A DNA stretch of 64,000 nucleotides from Tanypteryx hageni (lineage: Eukaryota; Arthropoda; Insecta; Odonata; Petaluridae): assembly GCA_028673005.1 (NCBI GenBank), contig CM054118.1, positions 59,093,338-59,157,337 on the forward strand, given 5' to 3'. Below, in pieces: positions 45,226 to 57,415 of this stretch. The position numbers and the translations under genes are program-made. Within the stretch, counting starts at the first letter, position 1. Every line of letters starts with the position of its first letter. The notes under the pieces were generated by a model. That model saw only the letters and a list, made by a program, of their open reading frames with translations. It ran no database searches and was not told the DNA's origin.

Positions 45226-46010
45226 TTAATTTAAAGAAAAACATTATGAACCCGAGATGGTGTGAGAGCTATTAAATCTTCAGGGAACGTTTGATTTCCG
45301 AGTTTTACATAACAATTTCATCGATTGAAATTGGAAAACGTAAAAATAACAATTAATATCTTGATGAAAATTTTATTCAGAAATAATGATATTATAATAG
45401 TTTATTTACCCGGGAAATGCATTTTACATTTAATTTAAGTGATTTATGTGTTTTACATGACCAATCCTATCATAGTAGTAACCTGGCAATCACTTCGTAA
45501 TGACATTTAGTTTTGGGTTTTCATACCAACTCCGAAAATGATAATATTGATTTTGGCTATGAGTGGATTCAATTATTTCTCATGATTAAAATAAATAGGA
45601 ATTCGTTTTCCGTTTAAAATAACCGTCTATCAGTTTAGAGATATTTTCGGTGCGTTATATTGCTGCACAAATAAGGTTTTAAAAAAGTCGCAGACACCAC
45701 TTTGGTTATTGCTGTTTAATGTATGCACAGGGTTTTTAACTTACGTGCCTCGGTTACGGTCAAGAGGCGAGGTTAAAAAACCCGGACGCTCCTTCAGACT
45801 TTGTCGCACCACTCGACTTGGGCGAATCCTTTATATTTTTTCCCCTCGGAGCAAAGCCGCTAAATCAAGAGGTAAACCCATTCCAGTCATCCTAGAGGGC
45901 GTTACTTCATCTCATCGAAAGGGACCAATTAAAGGAGACGTCGCGTCCTAAAAGTCGAATCGCTATATTGGAGGAAGGCTTAATCCGCTCTACCCTCTTG
46001 GCGCTGCCAT
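45226..46010. other. No gene recognised
   Basis: AT-rich, then a GC-richer CpG-containing part (45720-45960) with an 80-codon frame lacking any recognisable domain. Confidence 0.45.
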
Positions 46011-46370
46011 CCTACCTCTCTCCCCCCCCCCCAACACCCGAAGCATCAACAACACCCTCTTCACTCCCATTATGTTTCACAGACGAAGAACGAGGTCATT
46101 GGATGTAGCGCACACCCTAGCACCACTTCGCCAACCTCTCTCTCTCTGTTCCGTTCCTCCCTCACTCTCTCCCTCTCTATCTCTAACCCTATCTCGCCCT
46201 ATCTCTCGCGCTGCCTCTAACACCATAGAATCCTCTCCTAGAATCCCTCTCCCTCCCTCTCTGTCTTCCATTGTCTTAATCTTCCCTGCACGTCACCTCT
46301 TATCTCCCTTGTCCCCCTTGGTACACGATCAAACCCCTATGCTGTCTCTCTCGCTGGCCGAGTCTATGTA
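46010..46370 (+). repeat. Polypyrimidine tract
   Basis: CT-rich with (CT)n pieces; opposite-strand and forward frames are low-complexity. Confidence 0.65.
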
Positions 46371-46625
46371 ATTACTAGGAAACCGCCAACATGAGCGAAA
46401 CACAAGGTGATGCTCGCTCGTTTGTTTTATCGCCTTAATTCGGGATGGATTCGCAGATATAGTAAGGGTTTATGATGATAATAATATGTAGTCGGATTGA
46501 TATTTCAAATTGAGCGATTTGTTTTATTATCAGAGAAAACTACCTTTTTTGTATACTAATGGCAGATATTATTTTAATGCATCTCCAATTTTTTTTTGAT
46601 GTAACAGTAGACATAAAATAAGGAG

Positions 46626-46798
46626 CAGGGGCGGATCTAGGTGCATAGAAAAGGGAGGGGGGTAGCATAGCTTAGGAGGTTAATAAGAAAATATGATTAT
46701 TTACTTACACCTATTTATACAAAATAATACCATCTTGTTATAATAAATATACAGGATATATTATACACTGCTTAGATATTTTAAAAATATTTATATAA

Positions 46799-46858
<60 letters not shown>

Positions 46859-46948
46859 GTAATTGAGATAATATTTTAATGAAGATTGATCATTTCCCTT
46901 ATGGGGGGAGGGTAATTACCCTATAGCCCTCCCCTCGTATCCGCATTG
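46626..46948. mobile_element. hAT-type CAGGGGCGGAT MITE (323 bp, perfect 8-bp TSD)
   Basis: Starts CAGGGGCGGATCTAGG and ends with a minus-strand start CAATGCGGATACGAGGGG. It is flanked by identical ATAAGGAG (46618-46625 and 46949-46956). It has a GGGAGGGGGG block near the left end and a (TA)n array at 46802-46857. Same end type as 34252-34741 and the fragments at 52.2-52.9 kb. No coding capacity. Confidence 0.85.
46802..46857. repeat. (TA)n microsatellite inside MITE
   Basis: Pure TA run of about 56 bp. Confidence 0.97.
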
Positions 46949-46956
46949 ATAAGGAG

Positions 46957-48138
46957 TATATGCTGAAGGTAACTCTTAACAACCCTATAAAGCTGTAGTG
47001 TTACGTAATCGCATTACGGATAATAACGCAGCGATTAATTAGTTTTTTGCTGAAAGTAAAAATTTTCGAAACGAAAACGTGAAATTAAAAACTCGAATTT
47101 ATTCTTGATGAAAGTGTCTGTTGGCGTACCAAGATGTAAAAGTTCATATGTTGCAGTGCCATGTCCAAGACGTGAATTATATTCATTCTAGTCACTCTTG
47201 GTCATAGGGTTGGCAGGATTTGTCACCTATCGAGGGCAAATTCACGTCTTCTTCATTATAAATCTAATTGAAAAATATTTACGCTCCTGTAAAACTTCGA
47301 TGCAAAATAAAATATCAAAAATATTACCAATTGCTGTGGTTTATTTATCTTTAATTCGCCTCTTGTCTCACAGTCATGCTGAAAAGTCTTTATTCCGTGG
47401 AAGATTTTTGTATTTGTCAAAATTATCAGTTTATGTCCCTACGTTCTCGCAGAGAACTGAGTTTTACTTCGTATTAATGAGCATGTTTTTCGAAAGTATT
47501 TTTATTGTATATTGTATTATATTAAGATGTAATTTAGATAGTTCAAGTGGCCACAAATAATAAAGAATAATTACTCATTAATATAAAAAAGGTTTTAGTT
47601 AACTCTATACGAGCTAAAACAAACGGCGCCCTATTTTTGACATTTTATTAGCTGTTTGGTTATTATGGACTTCGTCGTCACAAACCTCATTATTGCAAGC
47701 CATGAAAATTCAAGTCTCTTGAAGCTTTATACGAACGAGGTCATCTCGACTTAAACGAAAGCCAATCTCCTTCCATTAGGATTAATCGTGATGCCTGAAA
47801 CGCACAATCTGCTTTGTACGGGTGGACAATGTTTTTTTTCGAACCGGGAGGTTCAGAACGTCCGTAATTCCTCACTCGATCAGTGCATCCGTGCGTGTAA
47901 GCCATCGCATAACACGGAACCGTCTTTTGTCGGAGTTTACGACGGACGAATTAAGCGGAGTGGTTTTCGCGTTTAAGTAGGACATCTTACTATATGACCC
48001 CCGTATACAATCACGAAGATAAAGTTGGGGGATATCGACGGATAGCTTCAAACTGCTTCATCTCCTTTCAGAAGAACTCTAACGTGATGCTTTATATCCA
48101 AAATTAACATCTTCATGTGTATTTTATATGATTAATTG

Positions 48139-48140
<2 letters not shown>
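46957..48140. other. No gene recognised
   Basis: A 120-codon AT-rich open frame (47198-47560) has no recognisable domain. The 47600-47990 part is single-copy DNA of balanced composition. Confidence 0.4.
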
Positions 48141-48173
<33 letters not shown>

Positions 48174-48305
48174 GTTTGTGATGTTTCTGTGTTTTAGTGT
48201 TCTTTTACGTGTGTCGCTTCGACATCCCCAGGGCCTTGCCAACCTGAAGTCGTCCGATTGGTGAGTGTTCACTGGGTTTCCTCATCCCAACACCTTGTTG
48301 CCATA

Positions 48306-48362
<57 letters not shown>
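48141..48362. repeat. Two (TA)n arrays flanking a 135-bp unique block
   Basis: TA runs at 48141-48170 and 48306-48362 bracket a non-repetitive block (48171-48305) of balanced composition that begins CACGTTTGTGATGTTTCTG. Confidence 0.9.
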
Positions 48363-48366
<4 letters not shown>

Positions 48367-49675
48367 TTAAGGCGATTCGCTATCTTTGAAGGTTGAGGTT
48401 GCAGGAGAATGTTTGGATAGAGGAACTTTTAAATGTCCCAAGCAACTATCGGGAGAAATGACGAGTTTCGAAAAAAATAATTTATTTTGTTCAATAAACA
48501 TTTTTGCAATAAAACTTAAATACAAAACAAATACCTAATACATACTTTGCAAAAAATAATAATATAGAAGTCCAGTTTTGTATGTTTGTTTGTTGGGAAC
48601 GCTTTTGAGAGGCTTATAACTCCGCCGTTGTTCGGCGCATTTTTTAGGTTGTACGCATATTTTTTACATGCCAAAAACGATTTTACTTTTTGGAACATTC
48701 GGTTATGTGAATTTTACGTTTATTGATTACATTTTAGTGCATGTAAAGGTTGGCTTCCTTAATAATTTACTTTAATTTATTATTTAAGTCATGCATAACC
48801 GTCACTTCTGACAGTTAATTGCACTAGCGTAAGAATGAAATTATTACACCTCTTCAGAAAACGGATAATTCAGGAACTGCCATGGTTGCTTCGAGTTACT
48901 ATGCGCAAGGTGCTTCTGTTACGTGGTGGCACTAGGAGACAACTCATAGAAATGGGATATGTAAGTCCTCAGCACTCGATGAAGTTAACTTGTTTTCGAA
49001 GAAGCGGGATATTCAAGTCCCGACAAGGTAGAATGTGTTAGAGGAAACGCGATGAGGCAGATTCATTATCGCTTTCGCTGTCAAACAGTAGGGAGGTTCA
49101 GAAGCGGTAACGTTTCAAAAAAACTGATGGAGCGAGCTCACCATGTGGCTTGAATCAAACAAATGAGTTAGATAAAGACCGGGAGCTAAAAACCGCCTGA
49201 GTATACCAGATGCGCAGTTCGCCCACAAACCTATTATAGAATGAGCGACCGGTGAATTACTGCTGAGGACGGCTAGGTTGTAGCTGAAACGCGCACCTGG
49301 TATACACTATCTTTGTTGTGGCTCAAGGAGTTAACCTAGATTATCTATGGAACGATTCGGGCATTTGTAGACAAAGCGAGGCTATTCTGCCTCTGAGTTT
49401 TTTCGCGGAGCATGTCTTTAAAGCCTCTTTCTATGGTTAGGGTAAATTATTATTATTTAGGCCATAAAGTTTTAAATGTTTAGTGATCTTATTATGTACC
49501 ATATCTAATTTACGTCAGGGTGTTACTTAATGTTAAAAAATGTAATTTTGCGTTGGACACACGTTTCATTGTACATACTGGTTCAGAATTTCTCATTAAT
49601 CTTTCCTATCGTGTATTGTATTTTGAATTTTCTCTCGTTTCTCTTATTCCTGTTACTTCATGCAGGTATCTACTC
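48363..49675. other. No gene recognised
   Basis: Mixed DNA. No shared repeat or domain-bearing frame. Confidence 0.45.
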
Positions 49676-50055
49676 TGCTCAAAACGTCTATCCTCTCGCT
49701 TCGCTCTCGCTCCCGCCTTATGCTTACTTCCCTTCGTCTGTATCCATCTCGCTCCCCTTTTCCCCGCCGCTTTTCTCTTTCTCCATCTCTCTCTCTCTTC
49801 CGCTCTCCTTGCTTCCATTCTCCCTCACCATCTCCTCAACAACGCCCATAACATAAGCTCTTCACACGCGCTCCCATGATCTCACGGTCTATTGTTGGAC
49901 TGCATCCCATCCATTTTCGCCCTACGCCGCCTCCTCCCCTCCCCCTCCCCTCCCCCCTCCCCCCTCTCTCTCTCCATCTCTCACGTATCGCTCTAAGTTT
50001 TCTCTCTCCCACTTCCTCCTCTCCACTTGTTCCGCGCCCTCGTCCACTCCGCAGC
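49676..50055 (+). repeat. Polypyrimidine tract
   Basis: CT-rich with CTCCCCTCCCCCTCCCC runs. Five overlapping open frames on both strands reflect composition. CpG-containing DNA follows. Confidence 0.65.
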
Positions 50056-51240
50056 AATGGCGTAGGGATCTAAAAATTGACCGCGTTGGTGATAAAAACT
50101 GGAGTGATCCTGCGAGGCCGAGAGAAAAAAATACACGCGTTTAAAATTAAGCGCATCGAAGGCGCTACTTCGAGGATTTTTGTTTAAAATTAACGAAAAC
50201 TTATGCATTAGCGTGTGCGTTACTGTTTTAACCTATGAGCATAAGCACTCATTTTCTCTCTGATTATGACTGCTGTAATTTCTTAACAAGTTTTCCAATA
50301 TTATGTTGGGGAGTTTTTCCTTTTAGGTCTTACCTGTCGATTTGATGTGAGGCTACATTCCTAATGTTTGGTTCTAAGGAGGCTAAGGTACATTTGTTGC
50401 TTGCTTAATCCATTGAGCAATAGCCCATTTCACGAACAATCGAAGTAGCGAGAAATAAATACGTTTGAATGCGCTCGAATCCGAAGACTTTAGTTCAACA
50501 ACCGAATTGCCTCTTAAGAAATGCAATTTTATCGACTCAATCGACTCTGCTTTATACTATGCTGCAGTGTGGAATTCAATGAACTAGAGTTGGTTTCGTA
50601 GTAAAGTTAAACCTCTTCCCTGAAAGGCCGTAGAAATCCCCGCGATTATATTGAACCTGCAATACGCCGCACGCTCTTCGGAACATGGCGGGATCTGCTA
50701 AGCCATGTGCCACCTAAGCACCTACTTTTATATCCGCCTTGGAATTACAAGTGATTTTTATCGCGCGTTAAACAAAAATAGCAACGTCAGCACAGATTAG
50801 CATTATGACAAAAAAGTTTTACTGCTGAAATAAAGGCATTTAAACGCACAAATATACCTATGAATACACGCAGGCATACGTGCATATAATCGTGTATTGT
50901 TATTAAAATAATGGAAGTGGCACATTTACTGAACTCCATTCAAATAGGTTATATTGTTAATTCTTTTGCAGCGATGATCATGTTGAAAGCGTTAGCAGTG
51001 CAAAATTAAAGGGGATCGAACATCCTAAGGCATCCACGTTTAAAACGGAAGATGGATAGGGGCCCGTATCTCCATTTTTATGTTTACAGCGGTGATATAT
51101 ACTCCCCGAATAATATGCTCGCCATTTTCGGCAGGGGCTCCCCCTTTTCCGCAATGCTCATAGTCTCCAACCCAGATACGTTCTTTCTCCCTTTCTCCAT
51201 CAACATCACAGGCTCCTACACTCAGAATTACGCAACAGTG
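50056..51240. other. No gene recognised
   Basis: Single-copy-like mixed DNA without recognisable content. Confidence 0.45.
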
Positions 51241-51500
51241 AACACAACCTCTGCTCTCTCTCTCTCTCTATCTCTTCAATTCTCTTTCCCTCTTCCTCTG
51301 TCTCTTTCTCTCCTTTCCTTACCTATATCTCTATATATGCGAATTCTACTTCGTATGTTTCTACCTCTTTCTCCTTCCCTCTCTCTCTCTCTCTCTCTCC
51401 CTTCTCTCTCATTCTCTCCCTTTCTCTCTCACTCGCTCCCACGCAAGGATTTTTATTTTCCGCCCTCATTCAGACTTTCCCTGTATTTTTCTCTCTTTCA
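51241..51500 (+). repeat. Polypyrimidine tract
   Basis: (CT)n-rich. The 191-codon frame 51052-51627 spanning it is Leu/Ser low-complexity in its centre and has no recognisable domain on either side. Confidence 0.65.
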
Positions 51501-51639
51501 ACTTTTATCCCCATCCGCCATGTTTACTTTCTTTTCGTTCTCTGCTTCGCGACCTACCCGTTTCCCAGAAATGCCATCCGAACCATCTTGTGCGCGAGTA
51601 ATAAAACAACGTTCGCTAACAAATTAAAAACGCTAGGTG

Positions 51640-51960
51640 ACTACCCATTATGTCTCCGTTTGCTTAATTCAGTCGATCGATTTTGCAAATCGGTCTATTT
51701 TTGGTCGATTAATGCCGTAATTTCGCTAACGCGGGTTTGTATTTAGCTGTGAATTTTAGACAAAATTATTCAGAGCATTAAACAGTGGCATAATTAGCTA
51801 CCAAAACAGCCTCGCGCATTTCCACCAAATTTAATCTCGCCTATTAATAGTTTTCCACGTTATTGGTGGTATAAACAAATGTTATCACAAAATCAACTCG
51901 ACTAGAGGGAACGTAGCTGACTACCATGTTACCTTTAAAAATTATTCGTTTAAATAAAAA
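51640..51960. other. Single-copy DNA; possible conserved non-coding element
   Basis: Non-repetitive sequence with clustered motifs of the homeodomain/POU/forkhead type (GCTTAATT, TTTTGCAAAT, TCGATTAATGCCG, ATAATTAGC, ATAAACAAATG). No coding frame. Regulatory role inferred only from motif density. Confidence 0.25.
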
Positions 51961-52189
51961 TTTATCGAATTCATGTATATTATCAATTAAATAATTTAGT
52001 GAGCAAAATTTGATTTCACATGGATTACGATATTTTTCTCTCGGTAAAAACTTCTGTGCTGCATTATTTTGATCTCGTATTGCCGTTTGACATTTGTATA
52101 TTTATTGTTAACATGATACTCAAACTTGCGACAAGGTATAATTTCAAGTAAATTTATTCGACCATTAAGTAAATGCCTGTTGCTCTCAG

Positions 52190-52270
52190 TACGCATGAGG
52201 GATAGATCTAGGAACTTCCTAAGAATAGAGCGATCGCCCATCCCCTCCTCTTGAATCCGCCATTACCGAT
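52190..52270. mobile_element. CAGTGGCGGAT-type MITE right end (fragment)
   Basis: The minus strand reads AATGGCGGATTCAAGAGGAG then GGGATGGGCG, matching the ends at 34741 and 46948. The left partner was not identified. Confidence 0.4.
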
Positions 52271-52355
52271 GACCCTTTATTCTTTAAATCCCTACCTTTC
52301 TTTCTTTCTCTTGCTCTAAAGACCTAACTGCAGCGCAGACTCATGAAATTTTGTA

Positions 52356-52440
52356 CGGAATGGGTTAAAGCAGTGGCTTTTCCAAACCATGGGACGTGCC
52401 CCCCGCAGGGAGGAGCGAGGGATGCCAAAGATTTCACATA
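52356..52440 (+). mobile_element. hAT-like terminus
   Basis: CAGTGGCTTTTCCAAACCAT followed by GTGCCCCCCGCAGGG has the form of hAT ends (CAGTGGTTTTCAAACC then a C/G-rich block). No right end was found. The 8 bp before it are GGTTAAAG. Confidence 0.4.
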
Positions 52441-52481
52441 CATTTACTGTTTGTTTAACCATTCTAATCTTGAGACCTATT

Positions 52482-52482
52482 T

Positions 52483-52534
<52 letters not shown>

Positions 52535-52575
52535 ATAATATTATATATTATATGTATATAATATATATGTATACA
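52482..52575. repeat. Compound TA/ATA microsatellite
   Basis: (TA)n interrupted by GTA, then (ATA)n, then further TA-rich sequence. Confidence 0.93.
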
Positions 52576-52830
52576 TCCGTCGAATTTTAGCCCTCATGTT
52601 GCTAGAAGGCATCGTTTGCGTCCATGTTTTTTCTTAAGGTGGTTACATTAATGGCAAATGTAAGTCTATTAAATATTGTTTATGAACTGGGATTGAACAT
52701 GGTGTAAAGGGGGGCGAAAAGATAGTTTTCTTAGGTGAGGGGGAGGGCGGCTTTGTTATGCCTGGAAACCTCGGAGTTAAAAAATGCATTCAGCGGAGGA
52801 CGATTGGGACATCCAAGTAGGGAGAGGGTT

Positions 52831-52885
52831 GGGGGGGGGGGGGGAGGAGTGATACCCTCATCCTCCTTCCTTGGATCCGCCATTG
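52831..52885. mobile_element. Poly-G and MITE right end
   Basis: A 14-base G run (52831-52844), then TACCCTCATCCTCCTTCC and TTGGATCCGCCATTG. The minus strand reads CAATGGCGGATCCAAGGAAG, the same end type as 46948 (CAATGCGGAT). Probably the right part of a third element of this family. Confidence 0.45.
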
Positions 52886-53440
52886 TTCGGTACTGTTCCG
52901 TAATTACGTTGCTTTTTGCTGCGAACCTTTAATTGGTAAACTAGTGCCAAAATAAGGGATATTTTTGGGAAATTAAATAGCGATTTAATCTCACAGTTTA
53001 ACCGTATCCTCAGTTTTATCGTGTAATCCTAAATGTGCGTATTGCGCCATAAATTCCGTCAGAACGGAACTAATTGCCACGGGACGCGATGAAGTTGGCA
53101 AATAATAACCAAGGGTATGTATGCGCGTTGGATTTTATAATACACACTCTCTCTTACGCTGTTGTCGATTTAATTGCGTCCATGGAAACAAATTGCCCTC
53201 GCATTGCCGCTAACTTGGCAATATAACAGATTTTCCCATGTTTATATTTAAACACCGTCTGTTTCCTTTCGAATCTTCCGTGTGTCGACGGTTAATATTA
53301 ATCAAAACGTATTGATAGGCGGATCTAATTAGACGACGCCGTTTTTTTTTATAGAACTACTCCAATAAAATAAATAAAGTGTAACGAAATAGTTTTCTTT
53401 TATAATTCATCCGAACTAAATCCTATCAACTCGGGTTTTC
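52886..53440. other. Single-copy DNA; possible conserved non-coding element
   Basis: Non-repetitive sequence with motifs such as GTTAATATTAATCAAAACG, ATCTAATTAGACG and TTTAATTGCG. No coding frame. A regulatory role is only a possibility. Confidence 0.25.
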
Positions 53441-53830
53441 TTCCATTTCTTTCGCCCTCGCACCGACCCGTTCTTTTTTTAAAGCCGTTTAGCTATTTCC
53501 TCTCGCCCTCCTACCCCTTCGCCTCTCACACTTTCTACTTAACACTCTCTCCCTCTCTTTCTGCCCTCGTTCCTCTCCCTGTCTCTCGCGCGGTCTTCGT
53601 CCTTCCATTTCCCCCATCAAGAAGCACTCGTTCTACTGTACATCCCCTTTAACTCCACTCCTCGCCCTTTGGTTCCCCCCCGCTCGTTGCAGTGCCCCTT
53701 TCTAAATTATGCGCACCTCCCTCTCTCTACCTCCTCCTCCATCCCTTCCTTCCTTGTTCCGTTCTCTTTACTTTCCCTTCTTCCCTCGGTTCCTTCACCT
53801 TGCTCTTCGTCACGCCGAGAATTAAAGGTT
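53441..53830 (+). repeat. Polypyrimidine tract
   Basis: CT-rich, low-complexity frames; followed by GC-balanced DNA. Confidence 0.6.
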
Positions 53831-54195
53831 CTCCTGTTTTATTCCTCTCGTTCATGTCGAAATGCCTTACTAGGTTTTGCGCGTTCGAATCCTTCCGCGG
53901 CCATTGACGTTTTGGGTTCAGAGGTCCGAAGTTAGCGGCGAGATGTGACTCGGCAGTGTCGGATCTCCCTTAATGAAGACGAATCGTCGCGTTTTATTTA
54001 TTCCATTCTGAAGTGATCATTCTTTTCTAACTGCTCGTGTTTATTCGTTTCACGTATCCATCAGCTTCTTTCTCTATTCCCGGTCGGAAAAATGTTTATC
54101 CGAGAGCCATGAAAAGGTCGGGTAAAATGAGCATTTCGGTTCCGAGGCGGTCGTCATCAGTGGTGCTTCATTGTTATAATTAGTCAATTTCATTT
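53831..54195. other. No gene recognised
   Basis: Balanced composition; no domain-bearing frame. Confidence 0.45.
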
Positions 54196-54855
54196 CAGCC
54201 ATACGATGATCTCAATATATCTGTCGTCAACTATTTTTGGTTTCGTCCTCTTTATGCTTTTGTCATTGCTTCTCTTTGCTTTTCTTCATCTCAGATCTTC
54301 GCTTTTCTTCGCATTACTTCCTCCCTTCCTTTATCATTCATTTTCTTTGTGCGCCTTCTTATGTTCTCTTTCTCATCTTCTTTCTTTCCTTCACTTTGTG
54401 CCTTTCTTTCATTAATCTCTCTTACTCTCCGAACCGTAACCTCCTGTTTTATATTTTTTCTGTTCTTTTGCCCTCTGTTCCTTTCTATTATTTATAATTT
54501 GCTTTCCTTTCTCGTCCTTTTCTCTCTCCGCCTCTATCTTCTTCAAACTCTTCCTTAAGTTTATTTCTTTTTCCGAGTATCTCCAACCCCACCTTTTTCG
54601 CTACTTTCTCCTCTGCTATTCTCATTTACTCCTATCCATCTCCTTTCGACCCTTGCCTTTTCCCCCTCGCGATGGAACATCTACCATCTCTCATTCGCCT
54701 TATATTCCTTCGTATATCTGCTCGCTTTCAAATTCTGCTTCTCTCCCTCTCTCCTTCCTCTACCCTATTTTCCTCAGCCTACTCCAGACCCTTACACACT
54801 CCCGTATCTCACTCTCTCTCCATCTCTCTCGCCACGCTTCATCGCGGAGGCCTGT
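54196..54855 (+). repeat. Polypyrimidine tract (T-rich)
   Basis: TTCT/CTTTC-rich rather than C-rich. Several overlapping Phe/Leu/Ser frames are compositional. Confidence 0.6.
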
Positions 54856-54919
54856 ATCATTGTCTCCCAGGGCGGAAGCACGGAGAGAGCGCATGTGACT
54901 GTTGAAGAGGAATTGGAAG

Positions 54920-55030
54920 GAACATGGGACAAACGGCACGAGTAAAAAAAGGGAGATGGAGGGAGAGGAAGGGAGAGCAAAAGAGAAAGAAGAGGAGAGT
55001 AAAATGGGAGGAGTGGAAGGAGTTTTCGCT
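54920..55030 (-). repeat. Polypurine tract
   Basis: GA-rich on the plus strand (GGGAGATGGAGGGAGAGGAA and similar), directly between two polypyrimidine tracts. The local strand switch could form a long imperfect hairpin. Confidence 0.6.
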
Positions 55031-55099
55031 GCTAGATTGGCGGAGGCCACTCTCTCCCAACCTTCTACTCCGACCTCGGGCTTTCCATCCCTCCTCATC

Positions 55100-55300
55100 C
55101 TCTCACCATCCCTCCCTCCACCATTCTCTCCCTCCCTCCACCATTCTCTCTACCTCCCGCCCTCCACCATTCTCTCTACCTCCCTCCCTCCACCATTCTC
55201 TCCCTCCCTCCACCATTCTCTCTACCTCCCTTCCTCCACCATTCTCTCTACCTCCCTCCCTCCACCATTCTCTCTCCCTACTCCCGCCATTCTCTCTCTC
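55100..55300 (+). repeat. 20/26-bp minisatellite
   Basis: At least six units starting CCACCATTCTCT, alternating between a 20-bp form (…CCCTCCCT) and a 26-bp form (…CTACCTCCCTCCCT), with substitutions in some units. Open frames in all phases are repeats of SLHHSLYLPP-like peptides. Confidence 0.85.
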
Positions 55301-57415
55301 CTCCCCACAAAACCGACTCGTTTCGGTCTCTGTTGTTAAGGGAGGGGGCGGGTGCCTTCTACTTGCCCTATTCTTCTCTTTCTCTCTGCCTTCCCCTTTC
55401 CTTCCCTTTCGCTTCCTGTCCCCGATGGGACCGCGCGCGGCCATTGCTACGCGCAAGAGTGGAGTGGAATAAGTGCGTGCGGGTGGAGTGTGGAGGGAGT
55501 GGAAGGGATGTGGAGGAGGAGGGGGTGAAAGAGAAGCGGAGATGGCCAACAACCAAGGTCCGTTCGAATGGGAATCGCATGTATTGTAAATTCGTGAAGC
55601 GCAATGTATCGGCTATTGTTTGCCTTTCGTTTTCTTTCTCTTTCTCATAAGTGTTCGAGAGCGTTTTAAGACTTAAAACGATACATACGCCCCCCTTAAA
55701 GTGAGCATTAACGCTTCATCGGTATTTGTTTTACTTTTCTTCAGGACCTGTGCTAGTTCTGAAATGTTCTTCATTCCCTATATTTACTACACAACGGAAA
55801 ATACTATCATCCTTCTTCATGGTTTTGACTACTGTAAAATTCTCTCATAGAGGCTATAACGACAAGTTCGCTATACATTTTCCATGACATCGTCAACTTA
55901 ATTACCTATCATGCAGTATTCCAATATTACGTGGATATTTTCTCATTTTATTAGCCCTCGTTATTACGGATCTATTGCGTCATGAGTGCATATAATCATA
56001 TCATTACATACATATGAAGAATTCAACAGAAAATAACCACTTTATAAGATGGATCTGTTTATGTATGGATTTGTGTGTGTGTTTGCGTAATCATGATTAA
56101 AAAACATTTTCTGAGATTTTTTCATTTTTTAACTTGGTCTGTTCTTTTGCTGTAAGTGGTTTTTAAATTTCACATTCTTTTCGATAAATCTCAACTCAAT
56201 TCTTATTTCTGTTTCTGGCGCAGGCATGGACACACTAACGTGAATCTAGAATCGATTGATATCTTAAAACGATTCAGCGCAAAGTAAAAGCTTGAACTAG
56301 CATGTTAGGGAAAACCAAGGCCTTGTAATGTTCCGATCTTTCGCACAACTCGAGAAGTTAGAAATCAATTAGGTCGAACTATAGGAGGTCACGAGATACG
56401 TATGAATGTGTTAACTCCGCGCCGCAGACCGTTCCGCTTGTTGGAGATGGAGAAGGGAAGATGAAGTCTAGATGCGGCGCACCGAGAAGGAAGGCACACA
56501 TTTTTAACTCAAAATGCGCCCTTCGCTCCGAAATGGGGTTATGCGGCCATCATGTCCCGCCTTCCTTAATGCAAAACATGTAATATGAACGTTAGTAGTC
56601 GCGAGTAGAAATAAACTTTTAGATGGAGATGTTTTGAAATTTTGCAGTTTAATGCGAGGTGAATTCAAGTAAAAACCAAAGTTTCAGGAATAGAAAGATG
56701 ATGCAGCAACATCGGAAGGAGAATTTATCTGAATTAATTTAATGAAACTGAAAAAACCGCCAAGGGATCTTAAGAAAAGGACATTAGAATAAAACCCCGT
56801 AATATTTCAACGGGATAAAGGAGAAAATTTTTACGAAATTTTTGTAAAATCACTAAAACTGAATATATATTAATAATAATAATAATTAGTTCATATTCAA
56901 TAAAGCCAGAAATAACTCGCTCAGCAATGTAGAATACAACAAAAGGATAATGCACCTTAATTTTTTCTATTATTTGATATTAGAATTGCCTGTGAAGCCT
57001 ATAGTTCTTTTATTATTTCGAACTTATGCTAAACATTTTTTGATCATTGTTTACACATGCAACTGATACAGTCGGATCGGGTACGTAAGCGTGATATTTG
57101 GTCAAAAAAATATTCCAAGTGGGATCCATTGAAGAATCAATGATATTTTTCATAAATAGACAACTAAAATTGCCGAAAGCATGGCCCTGATTAGTTAGCG
57201 TAGCCAACGATAAAATTTCGCAAGCTAATTTTAAATGAGCGGAGAACTGAGTCTGGGTCTACGAAGCGGCGATGTGCTCTTTTTGTGTAAATCGGGTATC
57301 CTTTTATTTCGTTTTCAACACGAAATGAGATTAATGAGATGTTTATGTTGGGCGCGTGTGGAGAGAACATGCGGTGTCCAGGTGGATGGTCCAGCTCCGA
57401 ATACCTTACCACTGA
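55301..57415. other. No gene recognised
   Basis: The CT-rich edge (55370-55420) passes into a GA-rich G/C-containing patch (55455-55545) and then AT-rich single-copy DNA. No domains. Confidence 0.45.

Noticed and set aside
47198..47560. 120-codon open frame with hydrophobic stretches
   Set aside because: Hydrophobic residues follow from AT-rich codons; no domain recognised.
51052..51627. 191-codon open frame
   Set aside because: Its centre is a CT tract and the flanks show no domain.
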